Source: Oscillospiraceae bacterium (GTDB lineage: Bacteria; Bacillota; Clostridia; Oscillospirales; Ruminococcaceae). From it: a stretch of DNA of 9,320 bases. This document shows, one piece after another, positions 1 through 7,732 of this stretch. The notes under the pieces were generated by a model. It worked only from the letters and a program-made list of their open reading frames with translations, was not told the origin of the DNA and searched no databases. Each line of letters begins with the position of its first letter. Position 1 is the stretch's first letter. The stretch is taken from contig JAFLUJ010000018.1 in NCBI GenBank assembly GCA_022511485.1, positions 1 to 9,320 of the forward strand, in the 5' to 3' direction. The position numbers and the translations under genes are program-made.

Positions 1-2248
1 CAACGCCGACTTCGACGGCGACCAGATGGCTGTTCACCTTCCACTTTCTGCGGAAGCTCAGGCAGAGGCAAGATTCCTCATGCTTGCGGCAAACAACCTG
101 CTTAAACCATCTGACGGACGTCCTGTTGCAGTTCCGTCTCAGGATATGGTTCTCGGTTCTTACTATCTGACTATGAAGAAGGAAGATAAGGACGAGAACG
201 GAAACTATATCGAAAAGGGTGCGGGAAAGGTCTTCCGGGATGTAAACGAAGCTCTTATGGCGTACAGTGACGGCGTGGTATCTATCCATGCTCCTATCAA
301 GGTGCGCATTTCCAAGGATATAGGCGGAAAGACAGTTTCCAAGCTTATTGACTGTACTGTGGGAAGGATCATATTCAATGAGAATATCCCTCAGAACCTT
401 GGCTATGTTGACAGAACCAATTCCGACAAGCAGTTTGATCTTGAAGTTGACTTCCTTGTTAAGAAAGGTCAGCTTTCCGATATTATCGAGCGCTGTATCC
501 GTATACATGGAACAGCTACCACCTCCGAAGTCCTTGACCGGGTAAAGGCTCTGGGCTTCAAGTACTCCACAAGAGCGGCGATTACAGTTGCTGTATGTGA
601 TGCGGAGATCCCTGAGCTTAAAAAGGATATTCTTGCTGAGGCTGACGCTAAGGTAGAAAAGATCAACAAGCTGTTCAAGAGAGGCTTTATCTCCGCTGCG
701 GAAAAATCCAAGAGGTTCATCGACATCTGGAATGCTGCTACCGATGAGGTAACTGTTGCTCTGAAGGACGGTCTTGACAAGTATAATCCTATCTTTATGA
801 TGGCTGACTCCGGTGCTCGAGGCAGTATCAACCAGATACGTCAGCTTGCGGGTATGCGCGGACTTATCGCCAATACCTCCGGTTCAACAATTGAGATGCC
901 TATCCGTGCTAATTATCGTGAGGGACTGAATATCCTTGAATATTTCATTTCCTCCCGTGGTGCGAGAAAGGGCCTTGCCGATACGGCTCTGCGTACAGCC
1001 GACTCCGGTTACCTTACAAGACGTCTTGTTGACGTTTCCCAGGAGGTAATTATCCGTGAGGACGACTGCGGAACAGACGAGGGTATCGAGATATACACCA
1101 TCAAAAACGGAAACGAGATGATAGAGCCTCTTAAAGAGCGTCTTATCGGACGTTACCTTATTGAAGATCTCCGTGATCCCGCTACAGGCGACCTTATCAT
1201 GAGCCACACCAAGCTTATCACAGAAAGCGACGCTCAGAAGATCGTGGACAGCGGCATCGAAAGAGTAAAGATACGCTCCGTTCTTAACTGTAAGGCTAAG
1301 CACGGCGTATGTGCGAAGTGCTATGGAGCTAACCTTGCAAACAATAATCTTGTTGCAGTGGGTGAGGCTGTTGGCGTAATTGCTGCTCAGTCCATCGGTG
1401 AGCCCGGTACTCAGCTTACAATGAGAACCTTCCACACAGGCGGTATCGCTTCTGCGGAGGATATTACACAGGGTCTTCCCCGTGTTGAGGAGCTCTTTGA
1501 AAGCAGACGTCCCAAGAACTCAGCTATCATTGCAAGGATCGGCGGAAGCGTCCGCATGGAAGAGATCAAGAAGATACGAAATGTTATCATAACCAACAGC
1601 GAGACCGGCGAGGAAGAATACTATCCTGTTCCTTACGGATACAAGATCAGAGTCAAGGAGGGCGACACCGTTGAACCGGGAGTACCTCTTACAGAAGGCT
1701 CTATCAACCCGGGAGATATTCTCGCCGTAAACGGTCAGCAGGCGGTTCAGAACTATATCATCACGGAAGTTCAGAAGGTTTACCGCTTGCAGGGTGTTGA
1801 CATCAACGATAAGCATATCGAGGTTATTGTACGTCAGATGCTGCGTAAGGTGAAGATAGATGAAAGCGGTTCAAGCTATCTGCTTCCCGGCTCTCTTATC
1901 GACAAGAGGGAGATCGACGAGATCAACGCAGATATACAGCGCAGGATAGACGCAGGAGAGGAGAATCTCACTCTTGCAACTACTGTTCCTGTTCTCCAGG
2001 GTATCACAAAGGCATCATCAAGCTCAGACAGCTTCCTGTCGGCGGCTTCCTTCCAGGAGACCACCAGAGCGCTTACAGACGCTGCCATCAAGGGCAAGAG
2101 CGACTGTCTCCAGGGTCTTAAAGAAAACGTTATCATTGGTAAGCTTATTCCTGCCGGAACAGGTATGGATGTGTACAACAACATAGAGCTTGTCAGAAAC
2201 GAAAGCGCCGCAGAGCATAATGGAGCTGTTCAGCAGCCGGCAGTCTAA
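1..2248 (+). CDS. rpoC: DNA-directed RNA polymerase subunit beta' (RpoC), 3' part
   Basis: This is the largest catalytic subunit of RNA polymerase, cut by the left edge; about 748 C-terminal residues of a protein normally near 1200 are present. Numbering from the first full codon at position 2, the active-site loop NADFDGD is at residues 1-7, with the three Mg2+-binding aspartates D3, D5 and D7. The bridge helix (MADSGARGS...QIRQLAGMRG) starts near residue 267 and the trigger loop (GLADTALRTADSGYLTRRL) near 324. A zinc site is formed by C356, C430, C437 and C440, with the 74/7/3 spacing known for bacterial beta'. No large insertion such as the proteobacterial SI3 is seen in the trigger loop. 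Base composition is more GC-rich than in the genes downstream, as expected of a highly expressed core gene. rpoB should lie upstream, outside the window. Identification is certain. Confidence 0.99.
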   Translation, partial: NADFDGDQMAVHLPLSAEAQAEARFLMLAANNLLKPSDGRPVAVPSQDMVLGSYYLTMKKEDKDENGNYIEKGAGKVFRDVNEALMAYSDGVVSIHAPIKVRISKDIGGKTVSKLIDCTVGRIIFNENIPQNLGYVDRTNSDKQFDLEVDFLVKKGQLSDIIERCIRIHGTATTSEVLDRVKALGFKYSTRAAITVAVCDAEIPELKKDILAEADAKVEKINKLFKRGFISAAEKSKRFIDIWNAATDEVTVALKDGLDKYNPIFMMADSGARGSINQIRQLAGMRGLIANTSGSTIEMPIRANYREGLNILEYFISSRGARKGLADTALRTADSGYLTRRLVDVSQEVIIREDDCGTDEGIEIYTIKNGNEMIEPLKERLIGRYLIEDLRDPATGDLIMSHTKLITESDAQKIVDSGIERVKIRSVLNCKAKHGVCAKCYGANLANNNLVAVGEAVGVIAAQSIGEPGTQLTMRTFHTGGIASAEDITQGLPRVEELFESRRPKNSAIIARIGGSVRMEEIKKIRNVIITNSETGEEEYYPVPYGYKIRVKEGDTVEPGVPLTEGSINPGDILAVNGQQAVQNYIITEVQKVYRLQGVDINDKHIEVIVRQMLRKVKIDESGSSYLLPGSLIDKREIDEINADIQRRIDAGEENLTLATTVPVLQGITKASSSSDSFLSAASFQETTRALTDAAIKGKSDCLQGLKENVIIGKLIPAGTGMDVYNNIELVRNESAAEHNGAVQQPAV

Positions 2249-2276
2249 GGGCGACATTTTAAGTTGAATAATATTA

Positions 2277-2352
2277 AGAGAATCGAAGCGGACGGTGCAG
2301 ACTGTCTTTTCGGGCAAATGTCCTGCCCGCTGCTTTCGGTTCTCTGTTTTTT
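2277..2352 (+). terminator. Rho-independent terminator after rpoC
   Basis: Positions 2277-2291 pair with 2330-2345 in a stem of about 15 bp with one bulged T at 2334. The outer part, AGAGAA with TTCTCT, is perfect. The loop holds a second perfect GC-rich hairpin, CGGGCA (2311-2316) with TGCCCG (2324-2329). GTTTTTT follows at 2346-2352. This should end the rpo operon transcript. The U-tract directly touches the ribosome site of the next gene, so some read-through or attenuation is possible. Confidence 0.82.
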
Positions 2353-2368
2353 GGAAGAGAATAATGCT

Positions 2369-3187
2369 ATGGATACTAAAAGATTGTTCATAATGATCTG
2401 CATTGGTGGCGTCACAGCAGTAATGGCTGTTGCGATGTACGCTATGTTCGGAGATAAAATGGAGAGCACTCTGCCTGTGATGAATACTCTTTCAAGTGAA
2501 CAGCTTGCGGGAGTTGGCTATACAAGTATGTCTGTCCCGGATGATTCGGATATGTGGGAAGACGACGGAAATTTCAGGCTGATAGGAACTACTGTGCCGA
2601 CCGAAACAAGTACGGAAGTCACAGTTTCCTTTCCCCTTGATATTAACGCAGCCACAGAAGAGGAGCTTGTGCAGATAAAGGGCATAGGAAGCGTGGCTGC
2701 GGAGAAGATCATCGCCTATCGTGAAAGCGTCGGATACTTTTATTCACCGGAGGATCTTCTTAACGTAGATGGAATAGGTGAAAAGAAGCTTGCGGACATG
2801 ATGGATTACATTTTTATTGATCCGGAGCTTGTACCTCCCGCTGACAGTGAAGAAAGTGTCCAGGAGGAAACAGATGTTGTATCCTTTATTTCTGAAACAG
2901 GGGATAGGGAGACAGTGACGGTATCTGCTGAGGATGCTGCTCCTGTGGTGTTTCCGCTGGAGCTTAATACGGCAACGGCTGAGGAGCTTATGTATATTGA
3001 CGGGATAGGCGAGGTGCTTGCGGGAAACATCGTTGATTACGCAGAACAATACGGCTTCAATGATGTAAATGACCTGCTTAATGTCAGCGGCATAGGGGAA
3101 AGCAAGCTGAAAAGCATATCTCCTTATGTTTATGTTGACAGAGAAAGATTTTCCGAAGTCAGCGGAGATATTTCTTCTGCCGGATAA
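2369..3187 (+). CDS. Membrane-anchored protein with two ComEA-type helix-hairpin-helix modules
   Basis: The predicted 272-residue protein begins with a hydrophobic segment at about residues 5-24 (LFIMICIGGVTAVMAVAMYA), probably an uncleaved membrane anchor. Residues 25-87 form an acidic, Thr/Ser-rich linker. Two homologous modules follow, at about 88-152 (FPLDINAATEEELVQIKGIG) and 195-258 (FPLELNTATAEELMYIDGIG), each with two GIG hairpins. This is the DNA-binding fold of competence protein ComEA, which binds incoming double-stranded DNA outside the membrane. Canonical ComEA has one such module, usually behind an SLBB domain; here there are two modules and no SLBB. ATG at 2369 is chosen because GGAAGAG lies 9 nt upstream; the longer frame would start with TTG inside the rpoC terminator. 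No own promoter was found. The domain call is confident, but a role in DNA uptake is inference; DNA-binding envelope or repair roles are also possible. Confidence 0.88.
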   Translation: MDTKRLFIMICIGGVTAVMAVAMYAMFGDKMESTLPVMNTLSSEQLAGVGYTSMSVPDDSDMWEDDGNFRLIGTTVPTETSTEVTVSFPLDINAATEEELVQIKGIGSVAAEKIIAYRESVGYFYSPEDLLNVDGIGEKKLADMMDYIFIDPELVPPADSEESVQEETDVVSFISETGDRETVTVSAEDAAPVVFPLELNTATAEELMYIDGIGEVLAGNIVDYAEQYGFNDVNDLLNVSGIGESKLKSISPYVYVDRERFSEVSGDISSAG

Positions 3188-3246
3188 AGCGGAAGCTCCC
3201 GAATCGCCAATTCTGACCCAAATGGGATATTTTTTGTAAAAAAGTA

Positions 3247-3275
3247 TTGTATTTTTTTTAATAATGTGGTATAAT
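3247..3275 (+). promoter_or_regulatory. Extended -10 promoter of the first transglutaminase-like gene
   Basis: TTGTAT (3247-3252) and a perfect TATAAT (3270-3275) are separated by 17 bp. TGG directly before the -10 box makes it an extended -10 element. Transcription should start near 3282, giving a leader of about 25 nt with TGGAGG at 3291-3296. The same arrangement recurs before the second gene. Confidence 0.85.
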
Positions 3276-3305
3276 TAATTAAATATTTTATGGAGGTTGT
3301 GGATC

Positions 3306-4526
3306 GTGATCAAAAAGGTTATTTCTCTGTTTATTTGTTTTGCGGCTGTATTTACTGTTACGGTGTCCGCATTTGCGCAGTCCGTAGGCTCTGAGGTCGA
3401 GGCGGCGTCAAGCGTCCCGTTATACCTCCGATATTATTATGACCAGATGGATAAGGATGCTCAAGCCATTTTTTTAAAGATGAGAAAAGCCATCCTCAAT
3501 TGCGATAAAAAGGTCACTTTCGACAAGGAGTTTGATAACGCAAGCATTGATGGGCTTATTCAGGTTGTTGAGCTGATTTTCATGTATGATCCTCTGACTT
3601 TTAATGTTAATTGGGAAGAAATTTCAGTTGACCCTAAGGATCTGGACGCGCTGGTATTTTCATATTATTATAAAAAGGAAACCTATGACAAGATGGTAGC
3701 GGCATATGAGAAAAGGGTGGACAAGATACTTGATAAGCTGACGGACGATATGACTGTATATAAAAAGATCAAGACGATACATGATGCGATAATAAATACT
3801 GCTGTATATGATCTTGATGCTCCCAATAATGATAATATATATGGAACGCTTGTCAAGAAGACAGCAAAATGCGACGGCTATGCAAAAACCTTTAATTATA
3901 TATGCGGCAAGGCAGGTATAAGGTCAATTTGTGTTATTGGAGATGACGATGCATCCAATGATAACATATTACATATGTGGAACAAGGTTTATTATAATAA
4001 GCAGTGGTATAATGTTGACGTTACCTGGGACGATCCGGTAAGCGATCTTAAACGTAATATTATCTACGATTATTTCATGATAGATGACGAGACCATGTTC
4101 CGTGACCATATTGAGCAGCCCATCAGTTTTGAGATACCTGAGGCAAATGATGATTCCAAGGCTTACTATAAGGTAAACAAAAAATGTGCTGATGATCTGG
4201 ACAGTGCAAAGGAATTGATAAAGAACAGTGTTATTTCAGCGGCAAAAAACAAAACGACTGTTGTAAGATTCCAGTGTTCCTCAAAGTCATTGTTCAGAAA
4301 GGTTGAAAATTACCTCAGCTTTGATACCATTAATGATCTGACTGAATCAATAAACAAAAAAACCGGCAAAAATATCGTTACTTTTGTGCCTGTACCTTAC
4401 GAGGGTCAGTATTCCTTTACCATTCTGATATTATACGAAAATACGTCACTGGACAGCTATTTTATTGATACGGACGGCTTTGACAGCAGTATTCTCAGTA
4501 TATTCGAAAAATTTGGAATAAAATAA
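3306..4526 (+). CDS. Secreted transglutaminase-like protein, copy 1
   Basis: This predicted 406-residue exported protein has a signal peptide at residues 1-25 (MIKKVISLFICFAAVFTVTVSAFAQ), with a signal peptidase site expected after AFA. A transglutaminase-core domain follows: the Cys of AKCDGYA (C189), the His of LHMWN (H223) and the Asp of NVDVTWDDP (D238) form the family's Cys-His-Asp triad. Such domains in bacteria act as cysteine proteases or amidases or as cross-linking enzymes; the substrate cannot be read from the sequence. The start is GTG at 3306, 9 nt after TGGAGG, at the same place as the ATG of the downstream paralog; the upstream TTG at 3297 directly abuts the ribosome site. The C-terminal ~140 residues match only the neighbouring paralog. 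The gene has its own promoter and is more AT-rich than rpoC. In the catalytic His motif it has HMW where copy 2 has the more usual HAW. Confidence 0.88.
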   Translation: MIKKVISLFICFAAVFTVTVSAFAQSVGSEVEAASSVPLYLRYYYDQMDKDAQAIFLKMRKAILNCDKKVTFDKEFDNASIDGLIQVVELIFMYDPLTFNVNWEEISVDPKDLDALVFSYYYKKETYDKMVAAYEKRVDKILDKLTDDMTVYKKIKTIHDAIINTAVYDLDAPNNDNIYGTLVKKTAKCDGYAKTFNYICGKAGIRSICVIGDDDASNDNILHMWNKVYYNKQWYNVDVTWDDPVSDLKRNIIYDYFMIDDETMFRDHIEQPISFEIPEANDDSKAYYKVNKKCADDLDSAKELIKNSVISAAKNKTTVVRFQCSSKSLFRKVENYLSFDTINDLTESINKKTGKNIVTFVPVPYEGQYSFTILILYENTSLDSYFIDTDGFDSSILSIFEKFGIK

Positions 4527-4565
4527 TGCTTTATTTGTTCAGTTTGATTTATTTGTAAAAAAGTA

Positions 4566-4594
4566 TTGTAATTTTTTTAATAATATGGTATAAT
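4566..4594 (+). promoter_or_regulatory. Extended -10 promoter of the second transglutaminase-like gene
   Basis: TTGTAA (4566-4571), a 17-bp spacer ending in TGG, and TATAAT (4589-4594). The region from 4552 to the ribosome site at 4616 is nearly identical to 3233-3296, so it was copied together with the gene. It lies in the 99-bp gap between the paralogs, so the second gene can be transcribed independently. Confidence 0.85.
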
Positions 4595-4625
4595 TAAATA
4601 AATAATTTTATGGAGGAAGTGTGTT

Positions 4626-5852
4626 ATGCTTAAAAAATTTCTTTCGTTGTTCCTTTGCTTTGCGGCAGCGTTTACATTGACTGTATCTGCATTTGCACAG
4701 TCGGACAGTGCTGCGGTGGAAGCAGCGTCAAGCGTTCCATTGTATCTGAAATATTATTACGATCAGCTCGATGCGAACGGTCAGGCTGTCTTTACACAGC
4801 TGAGAGAAGCTGTTATCAAGTGCCAGAAAAAGATCAAGTTTGGCAAAGAATTCGGCAAGCTCAGCTCAGAGGAACTGAGTAAGGTCATTGAACTGCTTGT
4901 TTACTTTGATCCTATGTCATTTAATGTTGATTATAGTAAATCAACATATAACACCTCTGATTATACGATGGAACTCGGTTATTATTATAAAAAGGAAACC
5001 TTTGACAAAATGGTAGCTGCATATGATAAAAAGGTAGACAAGATACTTGAAAAGCTTACAGATGATATGTCTACATATAAAAAGATCAAAACTATCCACG
5101 ACGTAATAATAAATACTGCTACATACGATCTTGACGCTGCAAATAACGACAATATATACGGAACACTTGTAAAGAAAAAGGCAAAATGTGACGGATATGC
5201 TCATACCTTTGCATACGTATGCAGCAAGGCGGGGATCAGGGCAATAAGTGTTGTAGGATATGATTATCCCATCGAAAATAAGGATGTAGGTCATGCATGG
5301 AACAAGGTATACTACAATAAGCAGTGGTATAATGTTGATCTGACCTGGGATGATCCGGTAAACAATATCAAAAAGAATTTATGCTATGACTACTTTATGA
5401 TAAATGATAAAACTATGTTCCGCGATCATCTTGAGGATAATTTAAGCTTTAAAGTTCCGAAAGCAACAGATAATTCTAAAGCTTATTATCCCGCAAATAA
5501 AAAATATGCTGAGGATCTGAGCAGTGCAAAGAGCATAATCAAGAGCAGCATAAATACAGCAGCGAAAAATAAAACTCCCGTTATCAGATTCCAGTGTTCG
5601 TCAGAGTCTGTATACAAAAAGGTTCAGGATTATCTTTCCGGTCAGGATATATATGAGATTATCGGATCGGCAAAGAAAAATTACAACAAAAATCTTGTTG
5701 ACACTGCCTTTAACTATTCAGGAAATGATGGTCAGTATACTGTTACAATTATATTGTTCTTCAAAAATACTTCACTGGATAGTTATTTCTTAGATGCAAG
5801 CGCAATAAGCAAGGATATGCGTGATGCTCTTAGCCAGTATGGAATAAAATAA
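4626..5852 (+). CDS. Secreted transglutaminase-like protein, copy 2
   Basis: This 408-residue paralog of the preceding gene aligns along its whole length. The signal peptide is MLKKFLSLFLCFAAAFTLTV followed by SAFAQ, with cleavage expected after AFA. The transglutaminase triad is C188 (KCDGYA), H223 (GHAWN) and D238 (NVDLTWDDP), all present, so the protein is probably active outside the cell. The most conserved stretch between the copies runs from YYKKET (near residue 118) through the Asp motif; the C-terminal ~130 residues have diverged most. The ATG at 4626 lies 9 nt after TGGAGG. Both copies end with GIK and a TAA stop in closely similar sequence (GGAATAAAATAAT). Catalysis of protein cross-linking or peptide cleavage is inferred from the fold only. 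Confidence 0.88.
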   Translation: MLKKFLSLFLCFAAAFTLTVSAFAQSDSAAVEAASSVPLYLKYYYDQLDANGQAVFTQLREAVIKCQKKIKFGKEFGKLSSEELSKVIELLVYFDPMSFNVDYSKSTYNTSDYTMELGYYYKKETFDKMVAAYDKKVDKILEKLTDDMSTYKKIKTIHDVIINTATYDLDAANNDNIYGTLVKKKAKCDGYAHTFAYVCSKAGIRAISVVGYDYPIENKDVGHAWNKVYYNKQWYNVDLTWDDPVNNIKKNLCYDYFMINDKTMFRDHLEDNLSFKVPKATDNSKAYYPANKKYAEDLSSAKSIIKSSINTAAKNKTPVIRFQCSSESVYKKVQDYLSGQDIYEIIGSAKKNYNKNLVDTAFNYSGNDGQYTVTIILFFKNTSLDSYFLDASAISKDMRDALSQYGIK

Positions 5853-5893
5853 TTTCGTATCTATTAACAAAAAGTTATTTTTCTGCAAATCGC

Positions 5894-5922
5894 TTGACAC
5901 TCCGACAATATTATGATATAAT
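5894..5922 (+). promoter_or_regulatory. Consensus sigma-A-type promoter of tRNA-Pro
   Basis: Perfect TTGACA (5894-5899) and perfect TATAAT (5917-5922) with a 17-bp spacer, just upstream of the tRNA. Such full consensus is typical of stable RNA genes. Transcription would start near 5929, about 6 nt before the mature tRNA 5' end. Confidence 0.93.
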
Positions 5923-5934
5923 TTTAATGTTGTT

Positions 5935-6011
5935 CGGGGTGTGGCGCAGATTGGTAGCGCGCTACCTTGGGGTGGTAGAGGCCGTGGGTTCAAGTCCCGT
6001 CACTCCGACCA
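5935..6011 (+). tRNA. tRNA-Pro (anticodon GGG)
   Basis: The 77-nt cloverleaf is complete. The acceptor stem CGGGGTG pairs with CACTCCG (one G-U). The D-stem is GCGC/GCGC. The anticodon stem CTACC/GGTAG closes the loop TTGGGGT, with anticodon GGG at 5969-5971. The T-arm is GTGGG-TTCAAGT-CCCGT with two wobble pairs. The discriminator is A and CCA is encoded (6009-6011). The tRNA reads CCC and CCU proline codons. Its 3' half is repeated at 8576-8613, which marks it as the probable integration site of a mobile element; it keeps the intact gene copy. Confidence 0.97.
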
Positions 6012-6018
6012 AAAGAAT

Positions 6019-6068
6019 AAACCTCTCAAATGGCGTGGATGCGTTGTTTGAGAGGTTTGTTTTTATTT
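6019..6068. terminator. Strong, probably bidirectional terminator between tRNA-Pro and the WG gene
   Basis: AAACCTCTCAAA (6019-6030) pairs perfectly with TTTGAGAGGTTT (6047-6058), a 12-bp stem with a 16-nt loop, followed on the + strand by GTTTTTATTT. Read on the - strand the stem is followed by ATTCTTTT, so it can also end the WG-repeat gene transcript, which stops at 6149. If the island model is right, this terminator arrived with the island. Confidence 0.88.
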
Positions 6069-6079
6069 CTATATGCGGC

Positions 6080-6099
6080 TTGGTCAAATTTGGGTCAAA
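6080..6099 (+). repeat. Left-end short direct repeat, candidate integrase arm site
   Basis: TTGGTCAAATT followed by TGGGTCAAAGC forms two near copies of an 11-bp unit. The 20-bp block matches 8445-8464 at 19 of 20 positions, in the same orientation. It lies about 70 bp inside the left attachment core. Confidence 0.55.
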
Positions 6100-6148
6100 G
6101 CTTAGTTGGCGGATTCATATCTATAAGCGGTTTAACATTTTTGGGATG

Positions 6149-7615
6149 CTACATTATTTTTGAGGACTCAGCGATCCATGCACCATCATTGTCAAAATGT
6201 CCGTTCTTATCTTTCATTTGAAGAATGGATTTTCCATAAATATAAGAAGCCCGACTTGGTTCTACGACCCATGCCCCTGTTTTATCAATATATCCTACAT
6301 CTAACCCGATCCTTACACAGGCAAGACCGTCTTCCCTGAAATTCAGGACATCATCAAATTTTGGCTCAACTATCCATGCCCCTGTCTTGTCTATCAGACC
6401 GATCTTATCGCCGGAAGTGACAAAGGCAACACCGTTTTTACAAAAATCTCCCGGCTTATCGAATTGGGGCTCTATGACAAAATTGCCCTGTTTGTCAATA
6501 AAACCATACTTATCATTGATAGAGGCATACGCAAGATCATTTCCGACAAACCCAAGCGTGAAGTCGAATTTCGGCTCGATTACAAATTCCCCCTGTTTAT
6601 TTATATATCCGAATTTATCATTAAGTCTTACAGGAGCAAGATCATCTTCGCCAAAACGCCATAATGCAAAGTCGAACATCGGTTCTACTGCATAATTGCC
6701 GTTTATATCAATATAGCCATATTTCCCATCAACTTCTACTTTAGCCAGACCGCTTTCATCAAAGAAAAATGCCCAGTCAAAACGCGGTTCTATAATGATT
6801 TTGCCGGTTATATCAATAAATCCGACTTTATCATTTTTATTTTTGATTCGAGCTGTATCATGATCGTCAAAATCCTTTGTAAATATAGCTTTGAATTCAG
6901 GCTTTAAAACATAGCTGCCATTTTCGTCGATCAACCCATATTCGTTTTTTATCTTAACACAAGCCAGACCGTTATCATTAAATTTCTCTGCATAATCAAA
7001 TTGCGGTTTTATTACCCATGTGCCGGCAGTATCAATATATCCGTATTTCTGTTTTATGATTCCTGCTTTTTTGACAAGAGTCAATCCATTCTTTGAAAAT
7101 GTTCCAATAGATTTAAATATTGGCTTTATGACACGTTTATTATTTTTGTCAATACAGCCGCATCTGTCAAACTGCCACCATCTTTCAAACGGGATCAGAC
7201 TATAATAAATACGCGCAAGTCCGAATTCGTTGAAATCTTCTGCATAGCCATATTCAGGCTTTATTACCCATGCCCCTGCTCTGTCAATGTATCCATATTT
7301 TCTCCTGATCTCAACACGAGCCAGACCGTTTTCAGCAAAGTCGCCCATGCTGTCAAATTTCGGCTTGATGACCCATGAACCCGTTTTGTTTATTAATCCC
7401 CACTTACCATTGATACTGACACGAGCCAGACCACTTTCATCGAATTTTTCTGCCTTATCAAACTGCGGCTCAATTGCCCATGCGCCTGTTTCGTCTATAT
7501 ATCCATACATTATTGAATCATCAGGACACCTACCCATTATCGCAGCAAGACCGTTTGAATAGATAATAGGATGAATAACTCCGGCAAGTTCAAAATAATG
7601 TTCCATATATGACAC
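6149..7615 (-). CDS. WG-repeat (KWG) protein
   Basis: This 488-residue protein consists almost entirely of WG repeats, about 33-45 residues each, with the pattern YGYID-x2-GAWVIEPKFD followed by F-x3-GLA-x-V. I count 12 full units from YGYIDETGAW (near residue 37) to the C-terminus, then a truncated unit, GHFDNDGAWIAE. Unit 4 is the most degenerate (CGCIDKNNKRVIKPIF). There is no signal peptide or membrane segment, so it should be cytoplasmic. WG repeats are thought to form beta-rich scaffolds for protein interaction; no catalytic motif is seen. The start is either GTG at 7615 (4 nt after GAGG) or ATG at 7606 (13 nt after it); neither spacing is ideal. It is transcribed from a consensus promoter at 7685-7713, divergent from the PIN gene. 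It lies inside the putative island. The repeat family is certain; the function is unknown. Confidence 0.9.
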   Translation of the reverse strand: MSYMEHYFELAGVIHPIIYSNGLAAIMGRCPDDSIMYGYIDETGAWAIEPQFDKAEKFDESGLARVSINGKWGLINKTGSWVIKPKFDSMGDFAENGLARVEIRRKYGYIDRAGAWVIKPEYGYAEDFNEFGLARIYYSLIPFERWWQFDRCGCIDKNNKRVIKPIFKSIGTFSKNGLTLVKKAGIIKQKYGYIDTAGTWVIKPQFDYAEKFNDNGLACVKIKNEYGLIDENGSYVLKPEFKAIFTKDFDDHDTARIKNKNDKVGFIDITGKIIIEPRFDWAFFFDESGLAKVEVDGKYGYIDINGNYAVEPMFDFALWRFGEDDLAPVRLNDKFGYINKQGEFVIEPKFDFTLGFVGNDLAYASINDKYGFIDKQGNFVIEPQFDKPGDFCKNGVAFVTSGDKIGLIDKTGAWIVEPKFDDVLNFREDGLACVRIGLDVGYIDKTGAWVVEPSRASYIYGKSILQMKDKNGHFDNDGAWIAESSKIM

Positions 7616-7684
7616 CGTTCCTCTTTTCCATGAAAACAGAATTTGCAGTTTGACAGATTGAATGTGTTTGTAATTTTTTGTATT

Positions 7685-7713
7685 ATTATAGCATTCATCT
7701 TTGTAAAAGTCAA
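7685..7713 (-). promoter_or_regulatory. Promoter of the WG-repeat gene
   Basis: Read on the - strand: TTGACT (7713 to 7708), a 17-bp spacer, and perfect TATAAT (7690 to 7685). The leader to the gene start would be about 65 nt. The -35 box is one arm of the inverted repeat shared with the PIN promoter. Confidence 0.88.
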
Positions 7714-7732
7714 GCAGCCGTTGACTTTTTCA
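7702..7732. promoter_or_regulatory. Inverted repeat spanning both divergent -35 boxes, candidate operator
   Basis: AAAAGTCAA (7705-7713) and TTGACTTTT (7721-7729) are perfect inverted copies with a 7-bp centre, GCAGCCG. Allowing one mismatch, the arms extend to 12 bp (7702-7713 and 7721-7732). Each arm contains the TTGACT -35 box of one of the two divergent promoters, so a dimeric regulator bound here would control both. Part of the symmetry is expected simply because two -35 boxes face each other; the extra TTT beyond each box is not. Confidence 0.6.

Larger units (their letters stand above)
3233..5852 (+). repeat. Tandem gene duplication including promoter
   Basis: Unit 1 (3233-4526) and unit 2 (4552-5852) each contain promoter, leader, ribosome site and a complete transglutaminase-like gene. 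The first 19 bases of both units, TTTGTAAAAAAGTATTGTA, are identical, and the promoter regions differ at only a few positions. The coding parts have diverged, so the duplication is not recent, but both promoters have been kept. Confidence 0.8.

Noticed and set aside
2264..2368. Longer N-terminus of the ComEA-like protein starting at TTG 2264
   Set aside because: The extra 35 codons run through the rpoC terminator hairpin and have no ribosome site; ATG 2369 has one and places the membrane segment at the N-terminus.
3216..3236. Possible terminator after the ComEA-like gene (CCCAAATGGG then a T-run)
   Set aside because: The stem is only three GC pairs with a 4-nt loop; not convincing despite the T-run.
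3297..3305. TTG start for the first transglutaminase-like gene
   Set aside because: It directly abuts the TGGAGG site. GTG 3306 has 9-nt spacing and aligns exactly with the ATG of the paralog.
5861..5885. Possible terminator after the second transglutaminase-like gene (TAAC...GTTA then TTTTT)
   Set aside because: The stem is only 4 A/T-rich base pairs; too weak to support.
5790..5993. Open frame on the - strand across the tRNA and its promoter
   Set aside because: It overlaps the end of the second transglutaminase-like gene, the consensus promoter and the tRNA; it is a chance frame.
6149..7560. WG-gene repeats as a possible CRISPR or DNA tandem array
   Set aside because: The periodicity is at protein level (about 35 codons); the DNA units are too divergent for a CRISPR and have no spacers.
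6387..7562. Several + strand open frames within the WG-repeat gene
   Set aside because: They are antisense shadows generated by the repeated coding sequence; none has a ribosome site or recognisable product.
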